DNA of 64,000 bases from Phycisphaerae bacterium (GCA_029260055.1 JAJDDX010000085.1:1-64000), one strand, 5' to 3'. Positions 34,989-44,635 are shown, counted from the first letter of the stretch. The notes: a model not told the origin generated them from the letters alone. Translations and numbers: made by a program.

Positions 34989-36071
34989 ATGAGCGAGCCA
35001 AACAAAAACAAGAACCTCGCCCTTGTCACCGGCGGCACCGGGCTACTCGGAAGCCACTTCGCCGAGCAACTCCACCGGCAGGGTTTCCCGATCCGTGCCC
35101 TATGTCGCATCGGCAGCGACACGGCCTTCCTGAAGAGCCTGGGTGCCGAGATCGTCAACGGGGACGTGACCGACCGCGAATCACTTCGCCGAGCCTGCGA
35201 GGGTGTCGACACCGTCTACCACGCAGCCGCCAGGGTGGGTGACTGGGGTCCATGGCCGGAATTCGTACAGATTTCGATCCACGGCACGCAGAATCTGCTG
35301 GACGCCGCCGCCGACGCCGGTGTACGCCGATTTGTACACACCAGCTCGATCAGCACTTACGGCCACCCCAACGAGGCGGGCTTGGTGCTCGACGAGACGG
35401 CTCCTCCGGGCGTTAAGCTGCACAAATGGAGCTACTACAGCCGGGCCAAGGTGGAGGCGGACAAGCTCGTCTGGAAGATGCACGAGTCGGGCCGCCTTCC
35501 GGTGACCATCATCCGCCCGAGTTGGCTCTACGGTCCGCGGGACCGGGCGACGCTGCCGAGGCTGATTACGCGAATCCGCCAGGGCAAAGTCAAGCTCATC
35601 GGCGGGGGCGGCAACCGGCTCAACGTCGTTCATGCGGGTAACGTAGCCGAGGGCGCCATCATGGCCGCTCACAGCGACAAGGCCGTCGGGCAGGCCTACA
35701 ACATCTGTCACGACGGCATCCTGACCCAGCGGCAGTACTTCAACATGGTCGCCGAGGCGATCGGCGAACCCCCGATCAAAAAGACCGTCCCCTACGGCGT
35801 CGCCTATGGCGCGGCGTTCGTCATGGAGTGCTTCGGGCACTTCTTCAGGACGAAGAACCCGCCGCTGGTGACGCGGTACGCGGTGTGGCTCATAGGCCGG
35901 CTTTGCTTCTTCGAGTGCGACAAGATCAAGAAGGAACTCGGCTGGTCGCCGACGGTCAGTTACGAGGACGGCGTCCCCGCGGCTGTCGCTGAGCACCTGG
36001 GCACGTCGACCGACAAGCCGGATCAGCAGGCTGCGCCGTCTTCCCCGGAACCTGCTGAGGCCACGGCCTAG
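34989..36071 (+). CDS. NAD-dependent epimerase/dehydratase family protein
   Basis: A 360-residue extended short-chain dehydrogenase/reductase. It has TGGTGLLGSHFAEQL (NAD-binding GxxGxxG), NGDVTD, VYHAAARVGDWG, and the catalytic YYSRAK (YxxxK) with an upstream Ser in HTSSIST. It most resembles 3-beta-hydroxysteroid dehydrogenase-like or dihydroflavonol reductase-like members. The C-terminal 25 residues are a Pro/Ala/Glu tail. The plus-strand frame upstream of 34989 is antisense to the previous gene. The substrate cannot be told. Confidence 0.9.
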   Translation: MSEPNKNKNLALVTGGTGLLGSHFAEQLHRQGFPIRALCRIGSDTAFLKSLGAEIVNGDVTDRESLRRACEGVDTVYHAAARVGDWGPWPEFVQISIHGTQNLLDAAADAGVRRFVHTSSISTYGHPNEAGLVLDETAPPGVKLHKWSYYSRAKVEADKLVWKMHESGRLPVTIIRPSWLYGPRDRATLPRLITRIRQGKVKLIGGGGNRLNVVHAGNVAEGAIMAAHSDKAVGQAYNICHDGILTQRQYFNMVAEAIGEPPIKKTVPYGVAYGAAFVMECFGHFFRTKNPPLVTRYAVWLIGRLCFFECDKIKKELGWSPTVSYEDGVPAAVAEHLGTSTDKPDQQAAPSSPEPAEATA

Positions 36072-36268
36072 CCGCACTCGCCCCACACCACCCAAACCAC
36101 CCAGAATGGCGCACGCCGCTCTGCGCGCTGCTACCGAGACTCCGGTCGATCAGGCCGCGGCGAATCGACTTCTGAGTTTTTCGTTGGTCAACCGATAACA
36201 CGAACGGTGCCGGTTCCGGTGGGGCACGGATGCATCAACACGTCAGGATTCCTGTTGGAGAGCAAGCG

Positions 36269-36763
36269 ATGAACAACGGAACGTACGGTGGATTGGCGGG
36301 GCAGTCCCGAAGGGTTCGCCATCGCAATCGGGCGGATCGTCTCCACACGCAGCATCTCATTGAAGAGTACCTCGAGCCGGAAGACGAACCGGCTCGTGAC
36401 ATCCCGATAAGGGGTCGCAGCGACTTTCTGCCGACGGTGGCCGGCGGCCTTGTCGAAACGATGGTCGAGTCCGGCGCACAAATGGAATTACCCCTCGAGG
36501 AGACACGGGACGAACCCAAGACCGCGGCGGCTGAGGCTGCACCGACGGTTGCCAAATCGGAGCAGTCACACGACGGCGGGCGTCACGACCCACGACAATC
36601 AACCGCCAAGAGCGACGATACCGTACGGTGGGGAAGCCAGGACGTTACCGCGTTCTCCGAAACGCGAGGGAGCGACTTCGAAGTCGGCAAGTTTCTCTAC
36701 GGATGCCTGATCGGCGGGAGTGCAGCCGCCTTCGTGCTGGTCGTCTTGCAGCTGGTGATCTAG
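36269..36763 (+). CDS. Small tail-anchored protein of unknown function
   Basis: A 164-residue protein. ATG 36269 has GGAGAG about 7 nt upstream. It begins basic (QSRRVRHRNRADRL), has a charged, disordered middle (Glu/Asp/Pro-rich), and ends in one membrane helix (GGSAAAFVLVVLQLVI) at the very C-terminus. No conserved motif is recognised. It is a single gene between the epimerase and prfA. Confidence 0.65.
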   Translation: MNNGTYGGLAGQSRRVRHRNRADRLHTQHLIEEYLEPEDEPARDIPIRGRSDFLPTVAGGLVETMVESGAQMELPLEETRDEPKTAAAEAAPTVAKSEQSHDGGRHDPRQSTAKSDDTVRWGSQDVTAFSETRGSDFEVGKFLYGCLIGGSAAAFVLVVLQLVI

Positions 36764-37045
36764 GCGTCCATTCCTTCGACACCGAGCGGCAAGGACAGGC
36801 CGCTGGCGATCGTGGGCACCGGCTCGGCACTGGTTGCTTGCCGCCGGTGGCACCCGGCGCCGGGCCCGGCCGTCGCGGCCCCGGACAGCGGTCGCCTGTT
36901 TCCGTAAGACACGGGAAAATCCCGGCGCGCCGGGGCCCATGCCACCCATCCGGTTCTGTCGGAAATACCGACAATGGCACACCAAGCTCTTCACGAGCCC
37001 CCGCTTATGGCTGAGAGCTGACGGCTAATAGCTGATGGCTGACGG

Positions 37046-38140
37046 CTACAGATCCTTCAGCCGCTGCTCTTTGTCGTGGGTTTGGAGCGCCTCGACCAGG
37101 TCGTCCAGTTCGCCCTGCATGGCCTTATCGAGGCTGTAGAGGGTCAGACCGATACGGTGGTCGGTCAGTCGGTTTTGCGGGAAGTTGTAGGTGCGGATTC
37201 GTTGCGACCGGTCGCCGCTGCCGATCATCGTTTTGCGCGCGCTGTCGCGCTGTGCTGAACTCTCGCGGAGATGATGGTCATAGACCCTCGACAGGAGGAT
37301 CCGCCGGCCTTTGGCGCGGTTCTTGTGTTGGCTCTTCTCGTCTCGCATCGAGACGGTGATACCCGTTTCCTTGTGGACCAGGCGGATCGCGGACGAGACC
37401 TTGTTGACGTTCTGCCCGCCGGGTCCGCCGGAGCGGGAGACGAACTCCTCGACATCGGTGTCCCAGTTGATGTTAATGTTGATCTTCTCGGGCTCGGCCA
37501 GCACCGCGACGGTGGCCGCTGACGTGTGTACGCGCCCCTGGGCTTCGGTCTCGGGCACGCGCTGCACGCGGTGGCCTCCGCCTTCGTAGCCGAGCAGGCG
37601 GTAGACGTCGGGACCTTTGACGTTGAGGATGACCTCCTTCATGCCGCCCATGTCCGAACCGCTGGCGTCCAGCGTTTCGACGGTGAGGCCCTTCTTCTCG
37701 CAGAATCGGCGATACATCTCGTAGAGATCGCGGGCGAACAGAGCCGCCTCGTCGCCGCCGGTCCCCGCGCGAATCTCGATGATCACGGAATTGATCGCGG
37801 CGTCGTCATCGGTAACGATGGCCGCCTTGAGTCCGTCGAGCAATCCGTCGTGACGCGTCACCAACTCGCCGATCTCGGCTTCCGCGAGCTCGCGCATGTC
37901 GGGGTCCTGCGACTTGTCTTCGACGATGTCACGGGCCTCCTGCAGCTCATCACGGACCTTGCGAAACTCGTGATACGGCACGGTCAGCCGGCGGAGACGG
38001 CCCAGTTCCTGGTCGATGGGGCGGCGCAGGTTGGCGTTGCCCGCCACGTCCTGCTCAAGCAGTTGCCGGTTAAGGTCGTCCGATCGCTCGGACAGTTCCT
38101 GCAGCTTCGCGATGAGTCTCTCGTCAACGTTGTTCGACAT
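37046..38140 (-). CDS. prfA: Peptide chain release factor 1
   Basis: A 364-residue class I release factor. It has the GGQ peptidyl-transferase motif in RSGGPGGQNVNK, the RF1-type PxT recognition tripeptide region (HRVQRVPETEAQGRVHTSAAT) and the C-terminal EIDLILQ-like end (MQGELDDLVEALQTHD). The length is typical and it lacks the RF2 frameshift site. ATG 38140 begins the conserved N-terminus (MSNNVDERLIAKL). It follows rpmE by 168 bases, separated by a terminator hairpin at 38244-38285. Confidence 0.96.
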   Translation of the reverse strand: MSNNVDERLIAKLQELSERSDDLNRQLLEQDVAGNANLRRPIDQELGRLRRLTVPYHEFRKVRDELQEARDIVEDKSQDPDMRELAEAEIGELVTRHDGLLDGLKAAIVTDDDAAINSVIIEIRAGTGGDEAALFARDLYEMYRRFCEKKGLTVETLDASGSDMGGMKEVILNVKGPDVYRLLGYEGGGHRVQRVPETEAQGRVHTSAATVAVLAEPEKINININWDTDVEEFVSRSGGPGGQNVNKVSSAIRLVHKETGITVSMRDEKSQHKNRAKGRRILLSRVYDHHLRESSAQRDSARKTMIGSGDRSQRIRTYNFPQNRLTDHRIGLTLYSLDKAMQGELDDLVEALQTHDKEQRLKDL

Positions 38141-38243
38141 GGCCGTCCATCCCTGGCAATCTGAGTGTATCGTGTGATCGGTGTGGTAGCCATCGGCGTT
38201 TGCGCGTGCCGTAGCGCCGGGGCCTGGTAAGGTTCCACCCATG

Positions 38244-38285
38244 AAAAAACCACGCGCAGCACGTTCGGTAACGTCCGGCGCGTGG
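38244..38285 (-). terminator. Rho-independent terminator between rpmE and prfA
   Basis: On the minus strand an 8-base-pair GC-rich outer stem (arms 38278-38285 and 38250-38257) encloses an inner 5-base-pair stem (38270-38274 with 38261-38265) and is followed by six T residues (38249-38244). It ends the rpmE transcript. Confidence 0.85.
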
Positions 38286-38308
38286 CTTATGTATGTTCGA
38301 TCGCCGAG

Positions 38309-38554
38309 CTAACGGCGCTTGGAGCGGTCTTTCTTGGCGGTCTGCTTGAAGTAGTCGCCACCGAACTTCTTCGTGAAGCGGTCGACCCGCCCCATCGCGT
38401 CGACGAGTCGGTCGCCGCGTCCGGTATAGAATGGATGGCACGACGAGCACACCTCGACCTTGATCTCGGTGATGGTGCTCCGCGTCTGCCACGTGGTACC
38501 GCAACCGCACTTGACGGTGCAGTCGACGTATTCCGGATGAATGCCCTTCTTCAT
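38309..38554 (-). CDS. rpmE: 50S ribosomal protein L31, zinc-binding type
   Basis: An 81-residue ribosomal protein starting [19 protein letters not shown]. It has the zinc ligands of the C+ type (CGCG and [10 protein letters not shown]) and the FTKKFG end. The C-terminal Lys/Arg extension is short. AGGA lies before ATG 38554; the frame above is not supported. The rpmE-prfA order is common in bacteria. Zinc-free paralogues are often under Zur control, but none is seen here. Confidence 0.95.
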   Translation of the reverse strand: MKKGIHPEYVDCTVKCGCGTTWQTRSTITEIKVEVCSSCHPFYTGRGDRLVDAMGRVDRFTKKFGGDYFKQTAKKDRSKRR

Positions 38555-38682
38555 AGCTATCCTGCCTATCGAGCGCAAAAATCTGTCGAGCCCTTTAGTC
38601 TATCCAGAATGCGCCCATCATCAAGCCCCGTTTTCGGGCCAAGAACCGCGATTTCACGGTCCGGAGCGGCTGAGAGGCAGGC

Positions 38683-39399
38683 CTAGGGCGTCTGTCGCTC
38701 GGTCCGGGCCAGCGGGGGCAGTTTGCCCCGGGAGGTCAGTTCGCCGGCGACCCACTGGTCCCGCGGGTTAATGCGGTAGGCCTTCTGAAGGTGCCAGACG
38801 GCCGCTTCCTCGTTCTGATGGCGTAGCAGGAACTTGGCGATTTCGACGTGGGCGGTGGCGCTTCCGGGCTCGATGGCGACGGCCTGGCGGTACCGCAGGA
38901 GTGCGGCGTCGAGGTCACCCCGCTCTTCCAGTTCTTCCGCCAGGAATAGATGTTGCCTCGCGGCCGGCCCGATGATCTTGGCCGCCCACTCGGCGTGGGC
39001 GAGGGCCTGGTCGGGACGTCCCTTCAGTTCGAGCGCGAGGTTCTTGCCGACGGTGGCTGCGTAGTGCCCGGGATGCGAGTCGATCGCCCGGGTATAGAAT
39101 TCGAGGGCCAGGTCGAGTTCTCGCAGGGCGGCTGCCCGGTTACTCTGGTCAAACAGCTCCTTGGCAAGCATGAAGCTGCAGAACCCGAGGTCGTGGAGGT
39201 TCTCCGGTCGGTTTCGAGCGACCTTGTCGGCCTCTTCGAAGAAGTAGCGCGCGGGCATGTAGTCGGCCCGGAGCATGGCTCTTTGACCGTCGAGCCGGAG
39301 GTCGCGATAATTCGGTCCGCAGCCCGTCAGCGCTGCCAGAACAACAGAGGCGGCGACGATCGCCGCGCCCTGCCGTGCAGTCCTTTGCGGGTTGTTCAT
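38683..39399 (-). CDS. TPR-repeat lipoprotein
   Basis: A 238-residue protein. ATG 39399 opens a signal sequence with lipobox VLAALTGC, so it is probably lipid-anchored. The rest is helical with TPR-like pairs: DYMPARYFFEEADKVA, AALRELDLALEFYTRAID and DLDAALLRYRQAVAIEPGS. The last 40 residues contain WHLQKAYRINPRDQW, another TPR. TPR proteins are scaffolds; the partners are unknown. The gene lies alone, with rpmE 130 bases downstream on the same strand. Confidence 0.85.
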   Translation of the reverse strand: MNNPQRTARQGAAIVAASVVLAALTGCGPNYRDLRLDGQRAMLRADYMPARYFFEEADKVARNRPENLHDLGFCSFMLAKELFDQSNRAAALRELDLALEFYTRAIDSHPGHYAATVGKNLALELKGRPDQALAHAEWAAKIIGPAARQHLFLAEELEERGDLDAALLRYRQAVAIEPGSATAHVEIAKFLLRHQNEEAAVWHLQKAYRINPRDQWVAGELTSRGKLPPLARTERQTP

Positions 39400-39471
39400 G
39401 GTTGAGCACCTCGCAGCATTGTGATTATTCGCTCCCCGTAGCCGCCGCGCCATCGGTCGGCCAAGGTTCGC

Positions 39472-39828
39472 ATGATGCCTCGACGTTTCGTGATTTTACA
39501 TCATATCCTCGCCGATGGCGAGCACTGGGACCTGATGCTCGAAGGCGATACAGCCCTTTTCACGTGGCAGCTGCTGCGTGAGCCGAAATCCATGGCGAGC
39601 CTGCCGATTCCCGCCAAGCGGATCGGCGACCACCGGAAGGCCTATCTCGACTACGAGGGAGCCGTCAGTGGGAATCGCGGGCATGTCAGGCGTGTGGACC
39701 GCGGGGCCTGTGAAATAGAGACGAATGAACATGGGCTGGTGGCGGCTCGCCTCAGCGGCGCGCGGGTCGCGGGCCGAGTCAGCCTCACCGCCGATGGTGA
39801 TGAGTGGATCCTCGACGCAACGGAGTGA
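39472..39828 (+). CDS. Small LigD_N-like (3'-phosphoesterase-type) domain protein
   Basis: A 118-residue protein with the N-terminal pattern MMPRRFVILHHILADGEHWD and LMLEGDTALFTWQL. This resembles the DNA ligase D 3'-phosphoesterase (LigD_N) family, in which His and Asp residues bind metal to repair 3' ends. AAGG lies 5 nt before ATG 39472. There is no ligase or Ku gene nearby, and the domain is at the short end of the family. Whether all catalytic residues remain is unclear without an alignment. Confidence 0.7.
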   Translation: MMPRRFVILHHILADGEHWDLMLEGDTALFTWQLLREPKSMASLPIPAKRIGDHRKAYLDYEGAVSGNRGHVRRVDRGACEIETNEHGLVAARLSGARVAGRVSLTADGDEWILDATE

Positions 39829-39869
39829 TGCGCTGCGGCGTTCCCAACGGCGTTGAACCGGTTCTTGAG

Positions 39870-41123
39870 CTACCCGGGTGGGCATGATTCACAGCCGGAT
39901 ATGCTCTGAACGGCGGCGAAGTCGGCCATGTCCACGTCATTGTCAGCGTCGATATCCGCCGGTTCGCACGCCGGTGCCAGAGGCTGCCCAGGTCCGCTCA
40001 TGCAACCGGCGAAGTGGGAGAAGTTCATTGACGCACGTGCGGCCGCAAACTCCGGAGCGTCGATCCGCGAAAACCGGTTCCAGCACTCTTTGGCGTTACT
40101 GCACACCGACACGACCCCGATGATCTCGCCGTCGTGAAGCAGTGCGGAACCGGAGTTGCCGTTCATGATGTCCACCCAGCAATAGTAATCGTGAATATCG
40201 AGATGGAACAAGTGTCCGGTGCTGTGCTGTTGCGTTTGACTCCGGTCTCTGTCGTCGTTGTCCATGCCGTAGCCGAAGACTTCGACGGGGTCTCCCTGAC
40301 CTGCCGGAACGCTCGCGATCGGACGATAGACGCCGTAGCGCTCATACGGGGTCTCGCCCAGGTGGTTGGTTCCGACGGTCATGACCGACCAGTCCGTCAG
40401 AGGCTCGACCCTGGACCACCGGCACAGGTGACCGGTAATGGGAAACTGGTGTTCGGGACCCGGCGCGTTCATGGAGCAGGACCCCGGGTCGGACAGCGGG
40501 ACATTGAACTGAAGTATCTGGTCAAGGTCGCATGCGGAACAGTGTCCTGCGGTGACGGCGCTACTGGCGGTATTGTAGATCGACGCCGTGCAACCGGTGG
40601 GCATCAACCGGCCCGCCCATAGCTCGAACGACGGCACACGATCGTCAACGCCGCCGCATATCCCGCAGTCGGTTTCGTTGCAGGGTTCGCCCCGTCCGGC
40701 CTGCACGATCTTCACGGCAACCCGGTCGAAAGCGATCCGGTTATCGACCGATTTCGGGGCGGCGATCAGCTCCAGGTGAACCGATCCGCCGTTGAAGTAG
40801 GCCGACGTGTAGTTCCACATGGTAAGGCCATCGCCGTCGAGTTCCTGAGTCCCCCCGTCGAGCATCGAGGTCATTCGAACGGACGAGCCCGGACGCAGTT
40901 CGACCTCGGAGAAGTAGAGACGCATTCGCACCGCGTCGCGCACCGTGATCGTCTCTTCGAAGACGACCGAGGCGTCCCGTTCGGTGGTGCCGAGCTTCCC
41001 GCTGTCGAGCGTGTACGGGGCAAACTCGTCCGTTTGCAGGTCCGGTGTGTTCTGAGCGAAGCCGGGGGCTGCGAACAGTCCCAGGAACGTGATGAGAAGC
41101 CGTGATCGTAGCGTGTTCAGCAC
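39870..41123 (-). CDS. Exported trypsin-like serine protease with short dockerin-like tail
   Basis: A 417-residue protein. Translation starts at GTG 41123 (GGAG 8 nt upstream) followed by a signal peptide (LLITFLGLFAAPGFAQN). A beta-rich region of about 150 residues precedes the protease domain, which has His194 (VTAGHC), Asp244 (LTDWSV) and Ser324 (NGNSGSAL). Paired cysteines are many. The C-terminal 35 residues (ADIDADNDVDMADFAAV) form one half of the dockerin-like module. The long frame above 41123 lacks start signals. It is convergent with the LigD_N-like gene, 41 bases away. Confidence 0.85.
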   Translation of the reverse strand: MLNTLRSRLLITFLGLFAAPGFAQNTPDLQTDEFAPYTLDSGKLGTTERDASVVFEETITVRDAVRMRLYFSEVELRPGSSVRMTSMLDGGTQELDGDGLTMWNYTSAYFNGGSVHLELIAAPKSVDNRIAFDRVAVKIVQAGRGEPCNETDCGICGGVDDRVPSFELWAGRLMPTGCTASIYNTASSAVTAGHCSACDLDQILQFNVPLSDPGSCSMNAPGPEHQFPITGHLCRWSRVEPLTDWSVMTVGTNHLGETPYERYGVYRPIASVPAGQGDPVEVFGYGMDNDDRDRSQTQQHSTGHLFHLDIHDYYCWVDIMNGNSGSALLHDGEIIGVVSVCSNAKECWNRFSRIDAPEFAAARASMNFSHFAGCMSGPGQPLAPACEPADIDADNDVDMADFAAVQSISGCESCPPG

Positions 41124-41374
41124 TTTCCTACTCCCCAAGGTGAGGGCACCCCGTCGGCGCGGGTCTGCCGAGTTTGCGGTCAGGCTGATGAGAAGGCGGT
41201 CCCCGTTCCACGGGCGGGTGAACCTCTCCGAGGCTGACACACGGTCAATGGCATTATCCACAATCGGGCGCGCAAAGTCAATGAGAAATGCCACACCCAT
41301 GGCGTTCGCCCTGGGTTCACAACCGGTTCTTAGATTAGAGAAGCCGCGCACGGGTGCGCAATGGCGGTCGGAGA

Positions 41375-42394
41375 TCATGCATTCAGCAGACGGGCGAGCA
41401 CCTGCGTGACTTTGTGTTTCACATCTGCAAGCGAACCCTCGATCCGCGCTGCCGCCGCCCGGCGATGGCCACCGCCGCCGAACTCGTTGGCTACAGCGGA
41501 CACATCAATGTCGGGTGCGCCGTCGTCCAGTGGTGGTTTGCTGCGGAGGCTCACTCGAATAGGACCGCCCTTCTGCTCGACCAGGATCACCGAGACCGCC
41601 AAGGTGGCGATGCGCATCGGCTCGTTGACGATGTTCTCGGTGTCCGCCGGCCCGGCTCCGGCGGCTGCGTAGTCCGCGTCGGTCAGCGTCATGACGGCGA
41701 GACGTTCGTGTTCGAGCAGTTCCAGTGAGTGGATCGCGGCTCCGAGCAGCTTGACCCGGCCTGCGGTGTCATGCTGGAACAGTTGCTGGTGCAGTTCGTG
41801 CGGACGCACACCCTTCGAGGCCAGGTCGGCGGCGGCGGTGAGGATGCGGGTGTCGGCGTTGGAGAACCGGAACCACCCCGTGTCGGTGCCGATCCCGATG
41901 AAGAGTGCATCCCGCGTGACGGCGTTGATAGGCCAATCCATGGCTATGGCCCAATCGTAGAGGATCAGGCAGGCGGCACCGGCTGCTTCATCCACCACGT
42001 AGAAGTCGACGAGCTCGTCTCGATTGACGTGGTGGTCCACCGCGATCTTGGGCAAGCTGCTGGCGGCGAGCCAGTCCGCGATCGGCTCGATCTGCTTTTT
42101 AGAACAGGTGTCGAGCAGCATGACGCCGTCCACGGCGGCGAGGTCGCCTTCGGTCACATCGGAACCGAGGACGGGCAACGGGCCGGAGCGTTCGAAGACG
42201 GCGTAGCTCGGCGCGAGCGGGTCGAACATCAGCGCGATCGGGTCGGCCCCGCAGTGCCGCAGGAGCTCTCGGGCGGCTACGAGCGATCCCAACGCGTCGC
42301 CGTCGGGCTTGGTATGCGTGATCAGGAGGGGCCGGCGCCACTTCGAGACACGCTCAGTCGCTTCGAGGAAGACGGTTCGGTCGAGCCCGCTCAT
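41375..42394 (-). CDS. DHH/DHHA1 phosphoesterase (NrnA-like)
   Basis: A 339-residue protein with the DHH motifs THTKPDGDALGS, GVMLLDTC, AVDHHVNRDE (the DHH) and GIGTDTGWFRFSN, and the DHHA1 end GGGGHRRAAAAR. NrnA-type enzymes degrade short oligoribonucleotides and can dephosphorylate pAp. ATG 42394 has GGGAG about 10 nt upstream. It is six bases after ribF on the same strand, a pairing also known with rbfA and truB in other bacteria. Its length is typical. Confidence 0.92.
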   Translation of the reverse strand: MSGLDRTVFLEATERVSKWRRPLLITHTKPDGDALGSLVAARELLRHCGADPIALMFDPLAPSYAVFERSGPLPVLGSDVTEGDLAAVDGVMLLDTCSKKQIEPIADWLAASSLPKIAVDHHVNRDELVDFYVVDEAAGAACLILYDWAIAMDWPINAVTRDALFIGIGTDTGWFRFSNADTRILTAAADLASKGVRPHELHQQLFQHDTAGRVKLLGAAIHSLELLEHERLAVMTLTDADYAAAGAGPADTENIVNEPMRIATLAVSVILVEQKGGPIRVSLRSKPPLDDGAPDIDVSAVANEFGGGGHRRAAAARIEGSLADVKHKVTQVLARLLNA

Positions 42395-42399
42395 GGTCT

Positions 42400-43365
42400 T
42401 TACACTCCCTCGGTTGCAGGATCTGATCGGCCCGTCCCCACGCCGGCGCGGACCGCCTCGACATCGCGTCGAAGCTGGGCGGCGAGCGCATCGGCAGACG
42501 GAAACGCGCGTTGTCCGCGCAGAAAGTGCTCGAATTCGAGCCGCATCGGCTTTCCGTAGAGGTCGCCGTCGAAATCGAGGAGGTGGGCCTCGATGCGGCG
42601 CTGAGTTCCGTCGAATGTCGGCGTCGTGCCGATGCTGATTGCACACGTCCCACCGACATCCTCGACGGTCGCCCTGCCGGCGTAGACGCCCTCAGCCGGG
42701 ACCAGTTGATCGCCCGGCGACAGGTTGGCCGTGGGGAACCCGATGGTTCGGCCCCGTCGATCCCCTTCGACTACATCGCCAAACAGTGGATAAGCGCGGC
42801 CGAGGCACTTGGCAGCATCTTCGACCTTGCCCTCGTTCAAGAGACGTCTCACAAGCGAGCTGGAGACGAGCATGTCGGCATCGTCGATTCGCAGCGTAAT
42901 CGGTTCGACGATGCGGACGCCGCAGCCGAATCCCGCTGCGATCTTGGCGAGCAGTTCGGGGGTGCCGGCGCGTCGGTGGCCAAACCCGAAGTTCGGGCCC
43001 TCGACGATGTGGGTTGGGTGGAATCGCTTCTGGATGACATCGGTGACGAACCGCTCGGCCTCGAGGCCGAGCAGGGCCGGTTCACTGTGGGCGACGACGA
43101 CGATATCGGCTCCGATCTCTTCGAGTCGGCGCAGTTTCTCTTCGAGTGGGTAGAGGCGGGCCGGCGCCCGGGCGGGCGTGACGACGGACAGCGGGTGGGG
43201 TTCGAACGTGAGCACGACGACGGGCGCATCGCTTTGGGCGGCAAACCTGCGTGCCTGCGCAACCAGCTTGCGATGCGCGCGGTGTACCCCGTCGAAGTTT
43301 CCGATCGTGAGCACCGATCGCGATAGCGGCGGATCGACCGTTTCCAGGCCGTTGAAGACTTTCAC
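42400..43365 (-). CDS. ribF: Bifunctional riboflavin kinase/FMN adenylyltransferase
   Basis: A 321-residue protein making FMN and FAD from riboflavin. Residues about 15-190 are the nucleotidyltransferase domain (TIGNFDGVHRAHRKLV; VVLTFEPHP; VEGPNFGFGHRRAG; SSSLVRRLL). Residues about 195-310 are the kinase domain (GRTIGFPTANL, the PTAN motif; GVYAGRATV; IEAHLLDFDGDLYG). Translation starts at GTG 43365, with GAGAGG about 8 nt upstream. It is directly followed by the DHH phosphoesterase gene. Confidence 0.95.
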   Translation of the reverse strand: MKVFNGLETVDPPLSRSVLTIGNFDGVHRAHRKLVAQARRFAAQSDAPVVVLTFEPHPLSVVTPARAPARLYPLEEKLRRLEEIGADIVVVAHSEPALLGLEAERFVTDVIQKRFHPTHIVEGPNFGFGHRRAGTPELLAKIAAGFGCGVRIVEPITLRIDDADMLVSSSLVRRLLNEGKVEDAAKCLGRAYPLFGDVVEGDRRGRTIGFPTANLSPGDQLVPAEGVYAGRATVEDVGGTCAISIGTTPTFDGTQRRIEAHLLDFDGDLYGKPMRLEFEHFLRGQRAFPSADALAAQLRRDVEAVRAGVGTGRSDPATEGV

Positions 43366-43489
43366 CGGTAACGCCTCTCGCCTAGGCCCGACTTTCACCG
43401 GCGCTCGATCGGAACCGGTGGCACATGCGACAAGGATAGTGTTGAGATAGGTCGGTGGCAACGCGAGAGGCGATCGGACCCTTGAAGCC

Positions 43490-44635
43490 ATGTTCGCCGT
43501 TGACATCCGCTGTGGGCGGTGGTGTGATGCTTGCGTGGCGGATTCAGAGAAGAACTCTAGTCCACTGGCGGTCAACGTCGCGCTATGCCTCGATGGCGAC
43601 GTTTTCGATCGCTTCGGCGCGGTCCTGCGTCATCTCGTGGTCGGCCTGGTCGACCAGGCGGTTCAGGTTCGTCTGGTCAGTAGCGACGCGCGAATCGAGA
43701 GCCTCAAGCTCGGCCCGGTCCAGAGTGTGCTTCACCCGCGCGTCGTGTGGCCCGTTCGCGTCCGGCGTACCGAGCAGTTGATCGAGACGCTCGCGTCCGA
43801 TCCGCCGACGATCACCCACGCCCTGTCGGGGGGCTCTTACGCGATCGCCCTGGAGATCGCCGACGCGTTCGATACCGACGTAGCACTTCAAGTCACGTCG
43901 GTAGCTGACTGCGACCGGATCGCACAATTGGACGCATCGCGCGTCGGCGTCTGTATCGCCATGAGCGAGCCACTCGCCGACATCCTCACGACACAGCTCG
44001 GCATGCCCAGCGAACGGATCGTCCTGGTGCGCCCGGGCGTGCGTACCACGGCGGGCGGCGACCCGGGGCAAGGTAAGCCGACCGTTCTTTGCACGGCGCC
44101 GTTCGAGCCCGGCAGCGGCGTGGACAAACTCATCAAAGCCGCGCATATCCTGCACAAGCGCGAGCACGATCTGCTCCTGTTTCTGCTTGGCGAGGGGCCC
44201 AAGGAGAGCACGCTTCGTCGCCTCACGCGCGACCGGGGACTCGACACCCGCGTCATTTTTGCCCATCCGACGGGCGACTTGGTTCAGGCGATGCGGAGCG
44301 CGGACATCTTCGTCCATCCGTCGGAAGACACGGCGTTGAGTGCCGACGGGCTCCAGGCGATGGGTAACGGCATGGCGGTCGTCAGCTTCCCTAACGCCGT
44401 GTGCGATCACTACCGGCACGAGGAGACCGCCCTTGTCACAGCACATGCGACGGCCGAGTCACTCGCCGATTCGATCGAACGGCTCCTGGCGGATCGTGCT
44501 TTGGCGCAGCGCCTGTCCACGTCCGGCGTGGAGTATGTCCGCACGCACCACGCGTGGAGCGGCATGGCCGAGCGCACCGCGGCCACCTATCGACAATTCG
44601 CCCTCAACCGCGCGACTTTCTCGATGAAGGAGTAG
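43490..44635 (+). CDS. Glycosyltransferase family 4-like protein
   Basis: A 381-residue protein with a GT-B style fold. The first half holds VAMSEPLADILTTQLGMPS-like features and the second half VLCTAPFEPGSGVDKLIKAA, LLLFLLGEGP and the nucleotide-sugar site SADIFVHPSEDTALSADGLQ with the Glu-poor AMGNGMAVVSFPN. The Shine-Dalgarno sequence before ATG 43490 is weak, so the start may be later. It is seven bases before the FAD/Fe-S oxidoreductase gene on the same strand. The substrate is unknown. Confidence 0.8.
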   Translation: MFAVDIRCGRWCDACVADSEKNSSPLAVNVALCLDGDVFDRFGAVLRHLVVGLVDQAVQVRLVSSDARIESLKLGPVQSVLHPRVVWPVRVRRTEQLIETLASDPPTITHALSGGSYAIALEIADAFDTDVALQVTSVADCDRIAQLDASRVGVCIAMSEPLADILTTQLGMPSERIVLVRPGVRTTAGGDPGQGKPTVLCTAPFEPGSGVDKLIKAAHILHKREHDLLLFLLGEGPKESTLRRLTRDRGLDTRVIFAHPTGDLVQAMRSADIFVHPSEDTALSADGLQAMGNGMAVVSFPNAVCDHYRHEETALVTAHATAESLADSIERLLADRALAQRLSTSGVEYVRTHHAWSGMAERTAATYRQFALNRATFSMKE

